Below the pieces are notes generated by a model, which searched no databases, was not told where the DNA came from, and saw nothing but the letters and a program-made list of their open reading frames with translations. Below are positions 7,358 through 15,920 of a stretch of DNA of 33,030 bases, piece by piece. The stretch is from Chlamydiota bacterium (GTDB taxonomy: Bacteria; Chlamydiota; Chlamydiia; Chlamydiales; JABDDJ01). The stretch spans positions 1-33,030 of the forward strand of contig JABDDJ010000027.1 of NCBI GenBank assembly GCA_013287645.1, in the 5' to 3' direction. The stretch's first letter is position 1, and every line of letters starts with the position of its first letter. A program made the position numbers and the translations under genes.

Positions 7358-8419
7358 CTACCATAGCACGGCTGGAGGTTGCTCATCTTTATCAAACCCT
7401 ACCGGAGCAAGAACCAAAACCTCATTAATGTCTTCCAAATTACCTGCAGCGGGTTCTGCCTCCAACGAATAATAATAGTCTCCCTCGCTTAATGGGGAGA
7501 TTTTAACTACTTCGCCTACAGGTAATCCTGGGGGAAATATGCCATCGAACCCTGTTGTGACAAGTAAATCTTTTAATTTCAAAATCGGCACCGCATCGCT
7601 CTCTTTTAAAGACCCCTCTGGAACGCCTCTCCGCAAATCTCTTGCCGGCCCTTCCTCATCAGCAAAGTCATAATTAAATCCTATTCCCTTTAACCTCTGT
7701 CCCATTGTCCGCCATAAGGGCATGCTCGATCCGCGTATCTCCCCCTTCGCCAGTAGCAATGTGCCACTCTCATCCTGAAGTTTTTTTACTAAAGTTGTCA
7801 ACGCTTCCGATAGCTGCTCTTCTCGGTTTCCTAACTGTCTAGCTAATGTTTGGGCCATCTCTGCTAACCAACGGTCTCGCCAGCCTCCTCGGGCTGCTCG
7901 GACTGATATAGTTAATCCCGAATCGCTAATCAACCTCACACGGCTCTGCTGGCGGCCTACATAATCGATCACCCCTACCACAGCACCACGTACAAGCACA
8001 GGACTATTTTTAGCAATATTCTGCTGCTCACCTACATCAATCCATAATGAACTACTCCAAACAACGGGAGAGCGATAAAGCACTTTAGCCGGGACTCCGT
8101 TTAGCTGATCCTCAAGATTCTTTGAAATACGTTCCTTATGTTTTTCTGCTCCTCGGATATTCTGCAACATAGCCATCTTGTCAAGCAAAGCAAGCTCTTG
8201 TTGGACAAGCTGTCTCAACTGTGCATTTTCGAGTTCTAAATTTGTTTTTCTCTCTTCGTGCGACTGTATAGACGTCTCTGTTCCAAATAGCCTCCAAACA
8301 GGAGCTAGCAGAGCTGAAAGAGTTCCTCTTAAGGTCTCACCATAGGAGCGGGAAACATTAAAAATAATCAACAATACTACCAGAGGGATTAAATAATAGA
8401 AAATCGACTGCTTCTTCAT
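7358..8419 (-). CDS. mreC: Rod shape-determining protein MreC
   Basis: MreC is an inner-membrane protein whose periplasmic part links MreB filaments to peptidoglycan synthases. Starting at Met 8419 gives 353 residues: one N-terminal membrane helix (about 6-22), a coiled coil (about 50-90) and two beta-rich domains with the family segments VRGAVVGVIDYVG and TTGFDGIFPPGLPVGEVV near the end. A Met 12 codons upstream is in frame, but the 8419 start overlaps the aspC stop as ATGA (8419-8416), a classic coupled arrangement, and puts the membrane helix at the expected place. The gene is downstream of aspC in the same operon and is followed at once by palindromic repeat copy 2. Confidence 0.92.
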   Translation of the reverse strand: MKKQSIFYYLIPLVVLLIIFNVSRSYGETLRGTLSALLAPVWRLFGTETSIQSHEERKTNLELENAQLRQLVQQELALLDKMAMLQNIRGAEKHKERISKNLEDQLNGVPAKVLYRSPVVWSSSLWIDVGEQQNIAKNSPVLVRGAVVGVIDYVGRQQSRVRLISDSGLTISVRAARGGWRDRWLAEMAQTLARQLGNREEQLSEALTTLVKKLQDESGTLLLAKGEIRGSSMPLWRTMGQRLKGIGFNYDFADEEGPARDLRRGVPEGSLKESDAVPILKLKDLLVTTGFDGIFPPGLPVGEVVKISPLSEGDYYYSLEAEPAAGNLEDINEVLVLAPVGFDKDEQPPAVLW

Positions 8420-9612
8420 TTCTGAAAGGCTTCCAATATGCCAGAAACTACCCAAGCGATAGTGTCATGATTCAATCCAGCCACATTCATACGGCCACTT
8501 TCCAACAAATAGATCGCCTTCTCTTTCCTAAGCCACAAAACCTGTTCTTTTGTTAAACCGGTTAAAGAGAAAAAGCCTTTGTCTCTTTGAATAAAGGAAA
8601 AATCCTTTGTAGCACATCCCTGGGAAAGCTGCGAAAATAAAGCATCGCGCATCGTCTGCAGTCTTTGTCGGATTGAGGTCAACTGATTCACCCAGACTTG
8701 GTACAGCTCTGGGGTATTCAAAATGGTTTTTATTATCCTAGCGCCCTGTAAAGGTGGTGTAGAATAATTTCCTCGCACTAACTGCTTCAAATTGCTCAGC
8801 ACTGCCTGAAACTGGTCTGCCTCTGGCAAAACGACTGATAAAATGCCCATCCGTTCGCCGTAAAGGCCAAAGTTCTTTGCAAATGAGGCTGTCACTAAAG
8901 GCGCATGCTCTTTAGCAAACAATCTAACTCCATAAGCATCCTCGTCAAGGCCTCTTCCTAAACCTTGATAGGCTATATCAAAAAAGGGAATAATTTGTCG
9001 GTTAGCTTTAAATATTTCTGAGAGCACTCTCCACTGCTCTTCCGTTAAATCACAGCCTGCCGGATTATGGCAACTAGCCTGAAACAATACCGCAGACTGT
9101 TCTTTTATTTCAGAAATCGCCTCGCATAAACGATCAAACAGAATGCTATGGGTACTGAGATCATAGTAAGGATAACTTTCTAGCTGCAGCCCCGCGCGTG
9201 AAAGTAACGCTCTATGATTCGACCATGTGGTTTCAGGAAGATAAATCTTACTCACTCCACACTCTTTTAATAACTCACCACCTAAACGAAGAGCTCCTGA
9301 AGCGCCTATCGTCTGCAGCGTTACCAACCTTTTTTCTTCGATGCATAGGGCCTTTTCACCAAAGATAAGGCGTGCGACAGCCTCACAAAAAGCAGCATCT
9401 CCTGAGATTGGCAGGTACTCTTTATCCAGCTTTTGAGTCAAAAGAAACTCTTCTGCCTGGCGAACAGCGTCGAAGACAACAGGAACGCCATGCTCATCCT
9501 GGTATGCGCCAATGCCTAAATTTACCTTAAATGGCCGAGTGTCAGCTCTAAAGAGAGGAGGTATTCCTAAGATAGGATCTTCGGGTTGAACCACTAGTTT
9601 TTCGTACATCAT
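8416..9612 (-). CDS. aspC: Aromatic/aspartate aminotransferase (class I)
   Basis: PLP-dependent transaminase exchanging amino groups between aspartate or aromatic amino acids and 2-oxoglutarate, cytosolic. 398 residues, the normal length. Visible motifs: HNPAG (182-186), FDIAYQG with the pyridine-nitrogen Asp at 212, SFAKNFGLYGERMG (243-256) containing the Schiff-base Lys246 and a phosphate-binding Arg254, and SGRMN near the end with the substrate-carboxylate Arg. Whether Asp or Tyr is preferred cannot be read, so tyrB is an equally fair name. The start has two consecutive ATG codons and no good ribosome site. The stop overlaps mreC by ATGA. It diverges from the aldolase gene across 78 bases that must hold both promoters. 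Confidence 0.88.
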   Translation of the reverse strand: MMYEKLVVQPEDPILGIPPLFRADTRPFKVNLGIGAYQDEHGVPVVFDAVRQAEEFLLTQKLDKEYLPISGDAAFCEAVARLIFGEKALCIEEKRLVTLQTIGASGALRLGGELLKECGVSKIYLPETTWSNHRALLSRAGLQLESYPYYDLSTHSILFDRLCEAISEIKEQSAVLFQASCHNPAGCDLTEEQWRVLSEIFKANRQIIPFFDIAYQGLGRGLDEDAYGVRLFAKEHAPLVTASFAKNFGLYGERMGILSVVLPEADQFQAVLSNLKQLVRGNYSTPPLQGARIIKTILNTPELYQVWVNQLTSIRQRLQTMRDALFSQLSQGCATKDFSFIQRDKGFFSLTGLTKEQVLWLRKEKAIYLLESGRMNVAGLNHDTIAWVVSGILEAFQK

Positions 9613-9632
9613 AGCTAATACTGTAACAATCT

Positions 9633-9661
9633 TTGATAAAAATCGCTACTTATGACAAAAT
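9633..9661 (+). promoter_or_regulatory. Putative promoter of the class I aldolase gene
   Basis: TTGATA (9633-9638) and CAAAAT (9656-9661) are spaced 17 bases apart, about 30 bases before the ATG. A strong AAGGAGG ribosome site sits at 9680-9686. The -10 box is only a four-of-six match. Confidence 0.4.
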
Positions 9662-9690
9662 CAAAATTTGAGTTGCTCTAAGGAGGAGTT

Positions 9691-10785
9691 ATGCCTACTC
9701 TAACGTCTTCAAAATCAACAACTTACGAACAAATTCGCTCTTACCTCGGAAACGAGGCTGACAAATTACTAAATCACACCTGCAAAGTCCCCAAAGACCA
9801 ATTAACCATTCCCAGCCCAAAATGGATCGACACAATAACTATGTACAGTGATCGCAATATACGCGTCATGTGCAACCTGCAAAGATTATTTGATACTGGC
9901 CGCCTAGCAGGAACTGGGTATCTCTCTATCCTGCCCGTCGATCAGGGCATCGAACACTCTGCCGGAGCTTCCTTCGCTCCCAATCCTATCTACTTCAACC
10001 CTGAAAATATCGTCCGCCTCGCTATCGAATCGGGTTGCAATGGTGTCGCCTCCACTCTGGGAGTACTAGGCAATGTCGCTCGCCGCTATGCTCATAGAAT
10101 CCCCTTCATCCTAAAAATTAACCATAACGAACTCCTCTCCTACCCCAATAAATTCGACCAGGTACTCTTCGCTAATGTAAAACAAGCCTACGATATGGGC
10201 TGCGTCGCCGTCGGTGCAACTATCTACTTCGGTTCTCCAGAAAGCACTCGACAAATCCACGAAATCAGCGAAGCCTTCTCACATGCACATGATCTAGGCA
10301 TGGGGACCATTCTCTGGTGCTATCTACGCAACAACGCCTTCAAAGTTAACGGAACAGATTACCATACCAGCGCTGATCTAACCGGGCAAGCCGACCACCT
10401 CGGAGCTACCATCGGTGCAGATATCGTCAAACAAAAATTACCTACAAATAATGGCGGCTACAAAGCTCTCAATAAGGATAAGCAGAACTACGGCAAGTTC
10501 AGCGAGCTCATGTACACCGAACTTTGCACCGATCATCCTATCGATCTCTGTCGCTACCAAGTCCTCAATGGCTATAATGGACGCGTAGGGCTGATCAATT
10601 CTGGGGGTGCCTCCACTGCCGACGACTGGAAAGATGGCGTTATCACCGCGGTCATCAATAAACGCGCTGGTGGTATGGGCCTAATCATGGGACGCAAAGC
10701 TTTCCAAAGACCTTTTAAAGAGGGTGTAGAATTAACAAACGTTATTCAGGATGTCTACCTGTGCCCTGAAGTCACGGTTGCATAA
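9691..10785 (+). CDS. fbaB: Class I fructose-bisphosphate aldolase (FbaB/DhnA type)
   Basis: Cleaves fructose-1,6-bisphosphate to dihydroxyacetone phosphate and glyceraldehyde-3-phosphate, or runs the reverse in gluconeogenesis, through a lysine Schiff base. 364 residues. The DhnA-type barrel shows [10 protein letters not shown] (81-90), FILKINHN near residue 140, GATIYFGS (175-182) and ADIVKQKLP with the probable Schiff-base Lys247, then a phosphate-binding segment NSGGAS and [15 protein letters not shown] at the end. It has the strongest ribosome site in the window (AAGGAGG, 4 bases before ATG). It is transcribed alone: divergent from aspC, and an 83-bp perfect palindrome begins 10 bases after the stop. 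Confidence 0.92.
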   Translation: MPTLTSSKSTTYEQIRSYLGNEADKLLNHTCKVPKDQLTIPSPKWIDTITMYSDRNIRVMCNLQRLFDTGRLAGTGYLSILPVDQGIEHSAGASFAPNPIYFNPENIVRLAIESGCNGVASTLGVLGNVARRYAHRIPFILKINHNELLSYPNKFDQVLFANVKQAYDMGCVAVGATIYFGSPESTRQIHEISEAFSHAHDLGMGTILWCYLRNNAFKVNGTDYHTSADLTGQADHLGATIGADIVKQKLPTNNGGYKALNKDKQNYGKFSELMYTELCTDHPIDLCRYQVLNGYNGRVGLINSGGASTADDWKDGVITAVINKRAGGMGLIMGRKAFQRPFKEGVELTNVIQDVYLCPEVTVA

Positions 10786-10795
10786 AAACAGAGAT

Positions 10796-10878
10796 AAAGG
10801 ACAAACGACCTTAACGACACTAAGGACCTTAAGGACTGTCCTTAAGGTCCTTAGTGTCGTTAAGGTCGTTTGTCCTTT
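10796..10878. repeat. 83-bp perfect palindrome with 41-bp arms
   Basis: Every base from 10796 to 10836 pairs with 10838 to 10878; only the central T (10837) is unpaired. Inside the arms GAC recurs about every 9 bases, followed by CTTAA, ACTAA or CTTAA. It starts 10 bases after the aldolase stop and could act as a terminator in either direction, though no long T-run follows. Open frames crossing it on both strands are artefacts of the symmetry. Confidence 0.93.
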
Positions 10879-10899
10879 TGTGTTTAATCTGCTCTTTGT

Positions 10900-10905
10900 T
10901 AGAAT
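10900..10905 (+). promoter_or_regulatory. Possible -10 box of the glycosyltransferase gene
   Basis: TAGAAT matches the consensus at five of six positions and ends 6 bases before the ATG at 10912, which would make the mRNA nearly leaderless. No good -35 box is seen and there is no Shine-Dalgarno sequence before the start. Confidence 0.35.
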
Positions 10906-10911
10906 GCTCTC

Positions 10912-11844
10912 ATGCAACAACACTCTATCGGCATTTGCGTCCTAACACTAAACGCTGCTCGTCACTTACCTCATTGCTTACCGCCGCTGCTCAATTCTCC
11001 GCTAAACCCTACTGTTTTGGTTGTTGACTCCTCCTCGAATGACAACAGCGTTGAGCTTGCTAGTGCTCTTGGCGCAAAAACAGCCATCATCCCTTGCGCA
11101 TCTTTCAATCATGGAACAACACGCGAATGGGCGCGTCATCAGCTCAACACTGATATCGTCGTCATGGTAACTCAAGATGCCTACGCCTGTGATAAGCATG
11201 TCCTTAATAAACTAGTCGCTCCTCTCCTAGAAGGCAAAGCTGCTCTCTCCTACGCAAGGCAGATTCCGCATTCTGGCGCTACACTATTCGAAGCGTTTCA
11301 TCGGCATTTCAACTACCCTCCCCAGAGCGAACTGCGTTCAAAGCAAGATATCCCTCATCTGGGACGTCAAACATTCTTCTGCTCTAATTCTTTTGCCGCC
11401 TACAGAAATGACGCTCTAGATTCCATTGGGGGTTTCAAAAAAGTTTTATTAGGTGAAGATACTCTCGCATGTGCAGAATTAATCCATAACGGGTATTGTG
11501 TTGCTTATGTAGCCGAAGCGTTAGTCCATCACTCCCACAACTACGGATTGCGCCAGGAGTTTCAACGACACTTTGACATAGGCTATGCGCGTCGGCAGTT
11601 TGAACAAGTGCTTGCAACCACTCGCGGGGATAGCGATAGGGGTAAGACATACACAAAAGCTCTTCTAAAAGAGCTTTGGCATACGTCGCCTCATCAAATT
11701 CCTTATGGCTGCATGGTTTTATTAACTAAGTGGGTAGGATATCAACTTGGAAAGCTTTGCCAAAACACTCCTGAACGCTTTAATCAATTCTTCAGCGCTC
11801 ATAAAGGATTTTGGCTTGAAAAGAACCGCTCTGAGCGATTATGA
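10912..11844 (+). CDS. Family 2 (GT-A) glycosyltransferase, rhamnosyltransferase-like
   Basis: 310 residues. The N-terminus is a GT2 nucleotide-sugar fold: ICVLTLNA (8-15), VLVVDSSSNDNS (35-46) and TQDA (87-90) in the place of the metal-binding DxD. FNHGTTRE (65-72) and GGFKKVLLGEDT (173-184), with the presumed catalytic acid in GED, resemble bacterial rhamnosyltransferases that build surface polysaccharide. The C-terminal 100 residues are basic and contain one mildly hydrophobic segment (IPYGCMVLLTKWVGYQ), possibly a membrane-peripheral helix. The acceptor and sugar are unknown. No ribosome site precedes the ATG; a -10-like TAGAAT just upstream suggests a leaderless mRNA. tRNA-Arg starts 13 bases after the stop on the same strand. 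Confidence 0.8.
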   Translation: MQQHSIGICVLTLNAARHLPHCLPPLLNSPLNPTVLVVDSSSNDNSVELASALGAKTAIIPCASFNHGTTREWARHQLNTDIVVMVTQDAYACDKHVLNKLVAPLLEGKAALSYARQIPHSGATLFEAFHRHFNYPPQSELRSKQDIPHLGRQTFFCSNSFAAYRNDALDSIGGFKKVLLGEDTLACAELIHNGYCVAYVAEALVHHSHNYGLRQEFQRHFDIGYARRQFEQVLATTRGDSDRGKTYTKALLKELWHTSPHQIPYGCMVLLTKWVGYQLGKLCQNTPERFNQFFSAHKGFWLEKNRSERL

Positions 11845-11857
11845 TCTATATGCATCG

Positions 11858-11930
11858 GGACTGATAGCTCAGTGGATAGAGCACCCGCCTTCTAAGCGGG
11901 TGGTCGTAGGTTCGAATCCTACTCAGTCCG
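11858..11930 (+). tRNA. tRNA-Arg (anticodon UCU)
   Basis: A 73-nt cloverleaf: acceptor GGACTGA pairs with TCAGTCC, discriminator G, D-arm GCTCAGTGGATAGAGC, anticodon stem CCCGC/GCGGG with loop CTTCTAA and anticodon TCT at 11891-11893, and T-arm GTAGG-TTCGAAT-CCTAC. It reads AGA. CCA is not encoded. It sits tightly between two genes on the same strand, 13 and 22 bases away, and is probably processed from a common transcript. Confidence 0.96.
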
Positions 11931-11952
11931 ACTTATACCGGAGATTCAGGGT

Positions 11953-14565
11953 ATGGTATTGATTGGAGATTTCTCTTCACCTCCCGATCTTTTCGAAGGA
12001 ATCCATATCGTTTTTGATGAATTCAATACGAAAGCATTCCACTCCCTCTCCCGACGTAAGCAGTTCAAACGCATCAATCAAATACTTCTAGAGTTAATCC
12101 AAAGAGCTCCTAAACAAGTTTTTCTCTTAGGTGCTATAGTTGACTATATTCAAAAAATTAATGACTTAAAACTCTTTTCCATTCCTTATACAATCACTCT
12201 CTTCGAATTCTGGCTCAATCATTTCTCCGAAGTTACTACCGAAGAACAGTATGAAATCCGCGCAAAAATCATGGGCAAATCCCTCCCACGCGATGCCTAC
12301 CAAGCTTACTTTCCCATCGGTAATGGACTAACTTTCTCCGGTACACATTTCGTCGTCGCTCACCTCTCTCCCGATATCGATACTACGATCGCCTCATTCT
12401 GGGGATGGGTAGACGCGTTTTCGGCTCGTGTAGGCTCTGGTCAGCATACCTGGTGCCTTCCAGGCGGACCCCCCTCTTCACCCTTAACTCCTATTTATCA
12501 CGATCTCTTTGGCAAAGGAATTTTTACATGCACTGCTCGCACTGCGCTTACATTAACTTTGACAGCTCAAGACTTAGTTACTAAAAAAAATCTTTCCAAA
12601 GAAGATGGCTCTGTTTCCATCAGCACCATAGACCATGGAATCAACGAAAAAGCTGTCATATTAGTAGATGAACAGGGGCACTACAAAGGGGATTGGCGCA
12701 GTTCTGATATAGAGCCTGTACGTCAAGTTATTGTTTTATTTAAATCGTGTCTACACTGGTTTGAAAACAATCTACACATTAAACTAATCTCTCTTTTTGC
12801 CTCTCCTCAACTACATGTAGACCAAGTGCAGCAATTTATTGCGTCTGCCTGCGACATAAAATTAGATCAATGCGAACCCGTTCAAGAGTTTAACGATAAA
12901 CAAAAAGAGGACTTAAATCAGTTCCTCATTAAAGTCTTAGGCATTCCACAAGGCCTTAATGGCTCGTTCCGCGACCTTAGCGAAGCGATGAACGCCTTTG
13001 AAGTCTATGAACTCGGCCTCTTTATCCAAGAATTACAAAACCTCTTTTACTCTAACCTCTTTGATGTCCAAGGCACTCTTGTCGAAAACCGCACCACCAT
13101 TCTCAATCAGATTGAACGCATCATCATCCAGCTCGACATCGCCATCCACTGCATCAGAAACTATGTCGAATGCCTAGATGTCTCCGTCTTAGTTAAAGAG
13201 AGAGTCACGGCACCAGGACCCGAGCAGTACATCACTCTCAACAGCGAAGTAGACGAAATCCGTCTAAAAATGAAGTCCTACAACTACCTCACAGTCCTTA
13301 TCCCTGAAGAAGGAAACAACACCTTCCCCGTCGGAGTAGTTTGGGGCGATACCCTCCGTAAATCTGTCTTAGGAACAGCCTCTCTCAGAGACTTTAGCAG
13401 CATGGATGAAGTGCGTATGGCCCCCTACCTCTCAGTTATCAGCGTCATCGACCATCATCGCTCCTCTCTAGCTACCTCCTCCACACCCTTAGCAATGATC
13501 AGCGACGCCCAGTCCACCAGCGTACACCTTGGTGAAATCGCATGTGCGCTCAATGACCGCTATAGCTTAGGTGGAATGACTTTAGAACAGGTTCAGGCTC
13601 AGCTGAAAGAGCTATCGGAAGCTCCACAGACGTCTCAAAACATTCGTTTGCAAAGAAGATTATTGAAAAAAATCTCTGTCGCGCAAACTCAAAGCTCTTC
13701 GTATATTCATCCTAAACGAGAATTTGCCGAATACCTCACCTTCTTAATCGGAATTTGCGACGATTCTGATCTGCTCAACAAGGTCACCACCCGCGACATC
13801 ATGTGCGTGGTCAACCTTTTAAACCGCATGAAATCTCTCATCGAAAAAAAAGTTATCGAAGTCATCGACCTCGACGACATTCCACGCAATGCACAGTTTG
13901 CTAAACAGGCAGCCAAACGCATCCTAAAGTCGCCTGATATGCACTCTATCTATAAAAAAATATTTAGCTATAAAGAAGAAGAGATCGAAAAACAGATTAA
14001 ACTATGCGGTGAAGGCAAACCCCACGAACTCTTTGCCGATACAAAAGAACAAAATAAATGCTGCCGCGTTGGCCAGATCAAACTCTTTAGCTCCAATATT
14101 CCCGCATTCGAAAAAAATCGTCAAAAAATTATGGAACAATGGTTGCAAAACTCATACGACGTTGTGCAAACTCATCCAGAGATCGATTTTCACCTTTTTA
14201 TGATCAGCACTATCCCAAGCACTGATGAAGTCTATGAAGACCGCGTAGGACGTTATGTGCATCAAGACGAACTCTGGTTTTGGGGGCCTCACCAACGCGA
14301 AGCACTCGCACATCTAAGCAGCTTTTTGCTAGCTTTTCAGAGTGCAGTCGAGCTGCAGAACAATCATCTGTATTTAGAAATACTCTCTGGAGATAATGCT
14401 CAACCAGAGATCGAAGAAATTTTTCGTCGACACTTTTTACCAGTGCGTCTTTCACTAGTCAAAACATCGCAGAGAATCAAACCATGGGCCATTTTACGCT
14501 ATGATGCGGGCTCTATTAATTCGCGTAAAGCAACTATTACGCCCTATTTGCCACGCACCCTATAG
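11953..14565 (+). CDS. Large DHH-superfamily phosphoesterase-like protein
   Basis: 870 residues, no named family recognised. Two motifs point to the DHH phosphoesterase superfamily (RecJ, NrnA, Mn-dependent pyrophosphatase): HLSPDIDTTIAS at 137-148, matching motif I HxxPDxDxxxS, and IDHHRSS starting at Ile499, the DHH motif. They are about 360 residues apart, far more than the 60-100 usual in this superfamily, so the catalytic domain seems split by a large insertion. An ILVDEQG segment near residue 235 might supply the middle Asp. After DHH comes ISDAQSTSV, like the strand after DHH in relatives, and a C-terminal domain of about 250 residues that may be the substrate-binding lobe. Predicted metal-dependent phosphodiesterase or pyrophosphatase; substrate unknown. 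No signal peptide. GGAG at 11940-11943 fixes the start. Converges with khpA, 8 bases between stops. Confidence 0.65.
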   Translation: MVLIGDFSSPPDLFEGIHIVFDEFNTKAFHSLSRRKQFKRINQILLELIQRAPKQVFLLGAIVDYIQKINDLKLFSIPYTITLFEFWLNHFSEVTTEEQYEIRAKIMGKSLPRDAYQAYFPIGNGLTFSGTHFVVAHLSPDIDTTIASFWGWVDAFSARVGSGQHTWCLPGGPPSSPLTPIYHDLFGKGIFTCTARTALTLTLTAQDLVTKKNLSKEDGSVSISTIDHGINEKAVILVDEQGHYKGDWRSSDIEPVRQVIVLFKSCLHWFENNLHIKLISLFASPQLHVDQVQQFIASACDIKLDQCEPVQEFNDKQKEDLNQFLIKVLGIPQGLNGSFRDLSEAMNAFEVYELGLFIQELQNLFYSNLFDVQGTLVENRTTILNQIERIIIQLDIAIHCIRNYVECLDVSVLVKERVTAPGPEQYITLNSEVDEIRLKMKSYNYLTVLIPEEGNNTFPVGVVWGDTLRKSVLGTASLRDFSSMDEVRMAPYLSVISVIDHHRSSLATSSTPLAMISDAQSTSVHLGEIACALNDRYSLGGMTLEQVQAQLKELSEAPQTSQNIRLQRRLLKKISVAQTQSSSYIHPKREFAEYLTFLIGICDDSDLLNKVTTRDIMCVVNLLNRMKSLIEKKVIEVIDLDDIPRNAQFAKQAAKRILKSPDMHSIYKKIFSYKEEEIEKQIKLCGEGKPHELFADTKEQNKCCRVGQIKLFSSNIPAFEKNRQKIMEQWLQNSYDVVQTHPEIDFHLFMISTIPSTDEVYEDRVGRYVHQDELWFWGPHQREALAHLSSFLLAFQSAVELQNNHLYLEILSGDNAQPEIEEIFRRHFLPVRLSLVKTSQRIKPWAILRYDAGSINSRKATITPYLPRTL

Positions 14566-14573
14566 CTAACTAA

Positions 14574-14813
14574 TCAATGCTCGTCTTCTAATATCTCTAA
14601 GCTCACACGAATTCCATTTCGGCTTGCAACGGACATTAGCAATGTACGAATAGCATTAATCGTTTTACCCTTCTTTCCGATGATCTTGCCTATATCGGAC
14701 TTCTCAACGGATAATTCGATAATCAGGGTCTGAGTACCCCCAATCTCGTTAATTTTTACCTTATCTGGGTGGTCGACGAGGTTTTTCACTATATAAGCTA
14801 CAAATTCTTTCAT
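14574..14813 (-). CDS. khpA: KH-domain RNA-binding protein KhpA
   Basis: 79 residues from the Met at 14813: a single KH domain with the RNA-gripping loop GKKG at 46-49 inside SDIGKIIGKKGKTINAIR. KhpA proteins (YlqC) are small RNA-binding partners of KhpB/Jag linked to cell division and mRNA regulation in Firmicutes; the role in chlamydiae is unknown. The frame is open 20 codons further upstream, but 14813 is preferred because AAGGA lies 7 bases before it and the resulting length and first residues (MKEFVAYIVKNLVD) fit the family. It is downstream of the pseudouridine synthase on the same strand, with 123 bases between. Confidence 0.88.
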   Translation of the reverse strand: MKEFVAYIVKNLVDHPDKVKINEIGGTQTLIIELSVEKSDIGKIIGKKGKTINAIRTLLMSVASRNGIRVSLEILEDEH

Positions 14814-14936
14814 AGCTCGATCCTTGGTATATCTGTTACTGGTCGAATAGGTTTGAAGGTAGCCCTTCTTCAATTGTTATGTTAACTTATTATTCTAAAA
14901 TTATCTACTCAAAAAAAATTGCCTTTAGTAAAACTA

Positions 14937-15866
14937 CTAGGGTTTCTCTAGTAACAAAAACTTTAGCGTCTGCATGTCCTCAGGTAACGGCACGCTAAAC
15001 TCCAGCTCTTGTTTCAAAATAGGATGCCTAAACCGCAGATTTTTTGCCAGAAGCATTTGACGCTTAATGCCATAACGCCGATTAAAGCTATCGCTCCCAT
15101 AGAGCGCATCCCCCAATAAAGGACATCCAATATGCTGCAAATGCACACGTATCTGATGCGTTCGCCCAGTATGCAATTTCGCCATTACAAGGCTGATTCC
15201 TTGCTTCGTAGATAAAGTGCGAAACTCTGTCAATGCGGCTTTTCCCTCTTCACGCACGGCCATCTTTTGCCGTTCTACAGGGTGTCTTCCTATAGGAGCT
15301 GTAACATTTCGCTCTCCAGGATTTCCCACGCAGAGAGCCAAATATTCTTTATCCACTTCTCGCGCCGCAAACATCTCCACTAGAAGACGATGCGATAATG
15401 CTGTCTTTCCAGCAACCATTAGCCCCGATGTATCTTTATCCAATCGATGCACAATTCCAGGACGCAAAGTATCCCCTGACATCTCCAAATTACAGTGATG
15501 CATTAACGCATTTACAAAAGTCCCCGACCAGTGTCCTGGTGCCGGATGCACTACCATACCCACAGGCTTATTCACTACGATGATGTGCTCATCCTCGTAG
15601 ATCACATCCAACGGAATTGCTTCAGGCTTAACATCTGGAGGAAGTAACTGTTCGAAATGAATTTCAATCAAAGACCCAGAGGGAATAGCTATCCTCTTCT
15701 TTTCAATGGCCGTTCCATTAAGAAATACATTACCTTTTTCGATCAGGATTTGAAAATAATTACGCGAATGCACATTTTGATACTGCAGCGCAAGAATTTT
15801 ATCTATACGCAAACCATCCCAATGTTCAGGAATAATTATTTGATCAACAGGAGAATCTTCTAACAT
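14937..15866 (-). CDS. rluD: RluD-type 23S rRNA pseudouridine synthase
   Basis: Isomerises uridines in 23S rRNA to pseudouridine. 309 residues. An S4 RNA-binding domain occupies about 15-75 (WDGLRIDKIL...GNVFLNG) and the RluA-family catalytic domain follows, with VNKPVGMVVHP (98-108), the active-site HRLDKDTSG (140-148, catalytic Asp143), and HTGRTHQIRVHL with LGDALYG further on. S4 plus catalytic domain fits RluD; RluC is the alternative. The start has no Shine-Dalgarno, but a TATATT box (15878-15873) ends 6 bases before the ATG, which hints at a leaderless message. It is 54 bases downstream of dnaG. Confidence 0.88.
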   Translation of the reverse strand: MLEDSPVDQIIIPEHWDGLRIDKILALQYQNVHSRNYFQILIEKGNVFLNGTAIEKKRIAIPSGSLIEIHFEQLLPPDVKPEAIPLDVIYEDEHIIVVNKPVGMVVHPAPGHWSGTFVNALMHHCNLEMSGDTLRPGIVHRLDKDTSGLMVAGKTALSHRLLVEMFAAREVDKEYLALCVGNPGERNVTAPIGRHPVERQKMAVREEGKAALTEFRTLSTKQGISLVMAKLHTGRTHQIRVHLQHIGCPLLGDALYGSDSFNRRYGIKRQMLLAKNLRFRHPILKQELEFSVPLPEDMQTLKFLLLEKP

Positions 15867-15920
15867 TGTTAAAATATAACAAAAATAATAAATTAATAAC
15901 AGTATTTCCTAGAGCGTGTG

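Noticed and set aside
8420..8455. Upstream in-frame Met giving MreC 12 more residues
   Set aside because: The downstream Met overlaps the aspC stop as ATGA and places the membrane helix right at the N-terminus, as in the family; the extra residues would be read from inside the end of aspC.
10732..10945. Two open frames of about 63 codons, one on each strand, across the palindrome after the aldolase
   Set aside because: They translate the two halves of the same perfect palindrome, so they share a peptide segment; no ribosome site or family.
14814..14873. Upstream Met giving KhpA 20 more residues
   Set aside because: AAGGA stands 7 bases before the inner Met, and the 79-residue product matches family length; the extension has no KH character.
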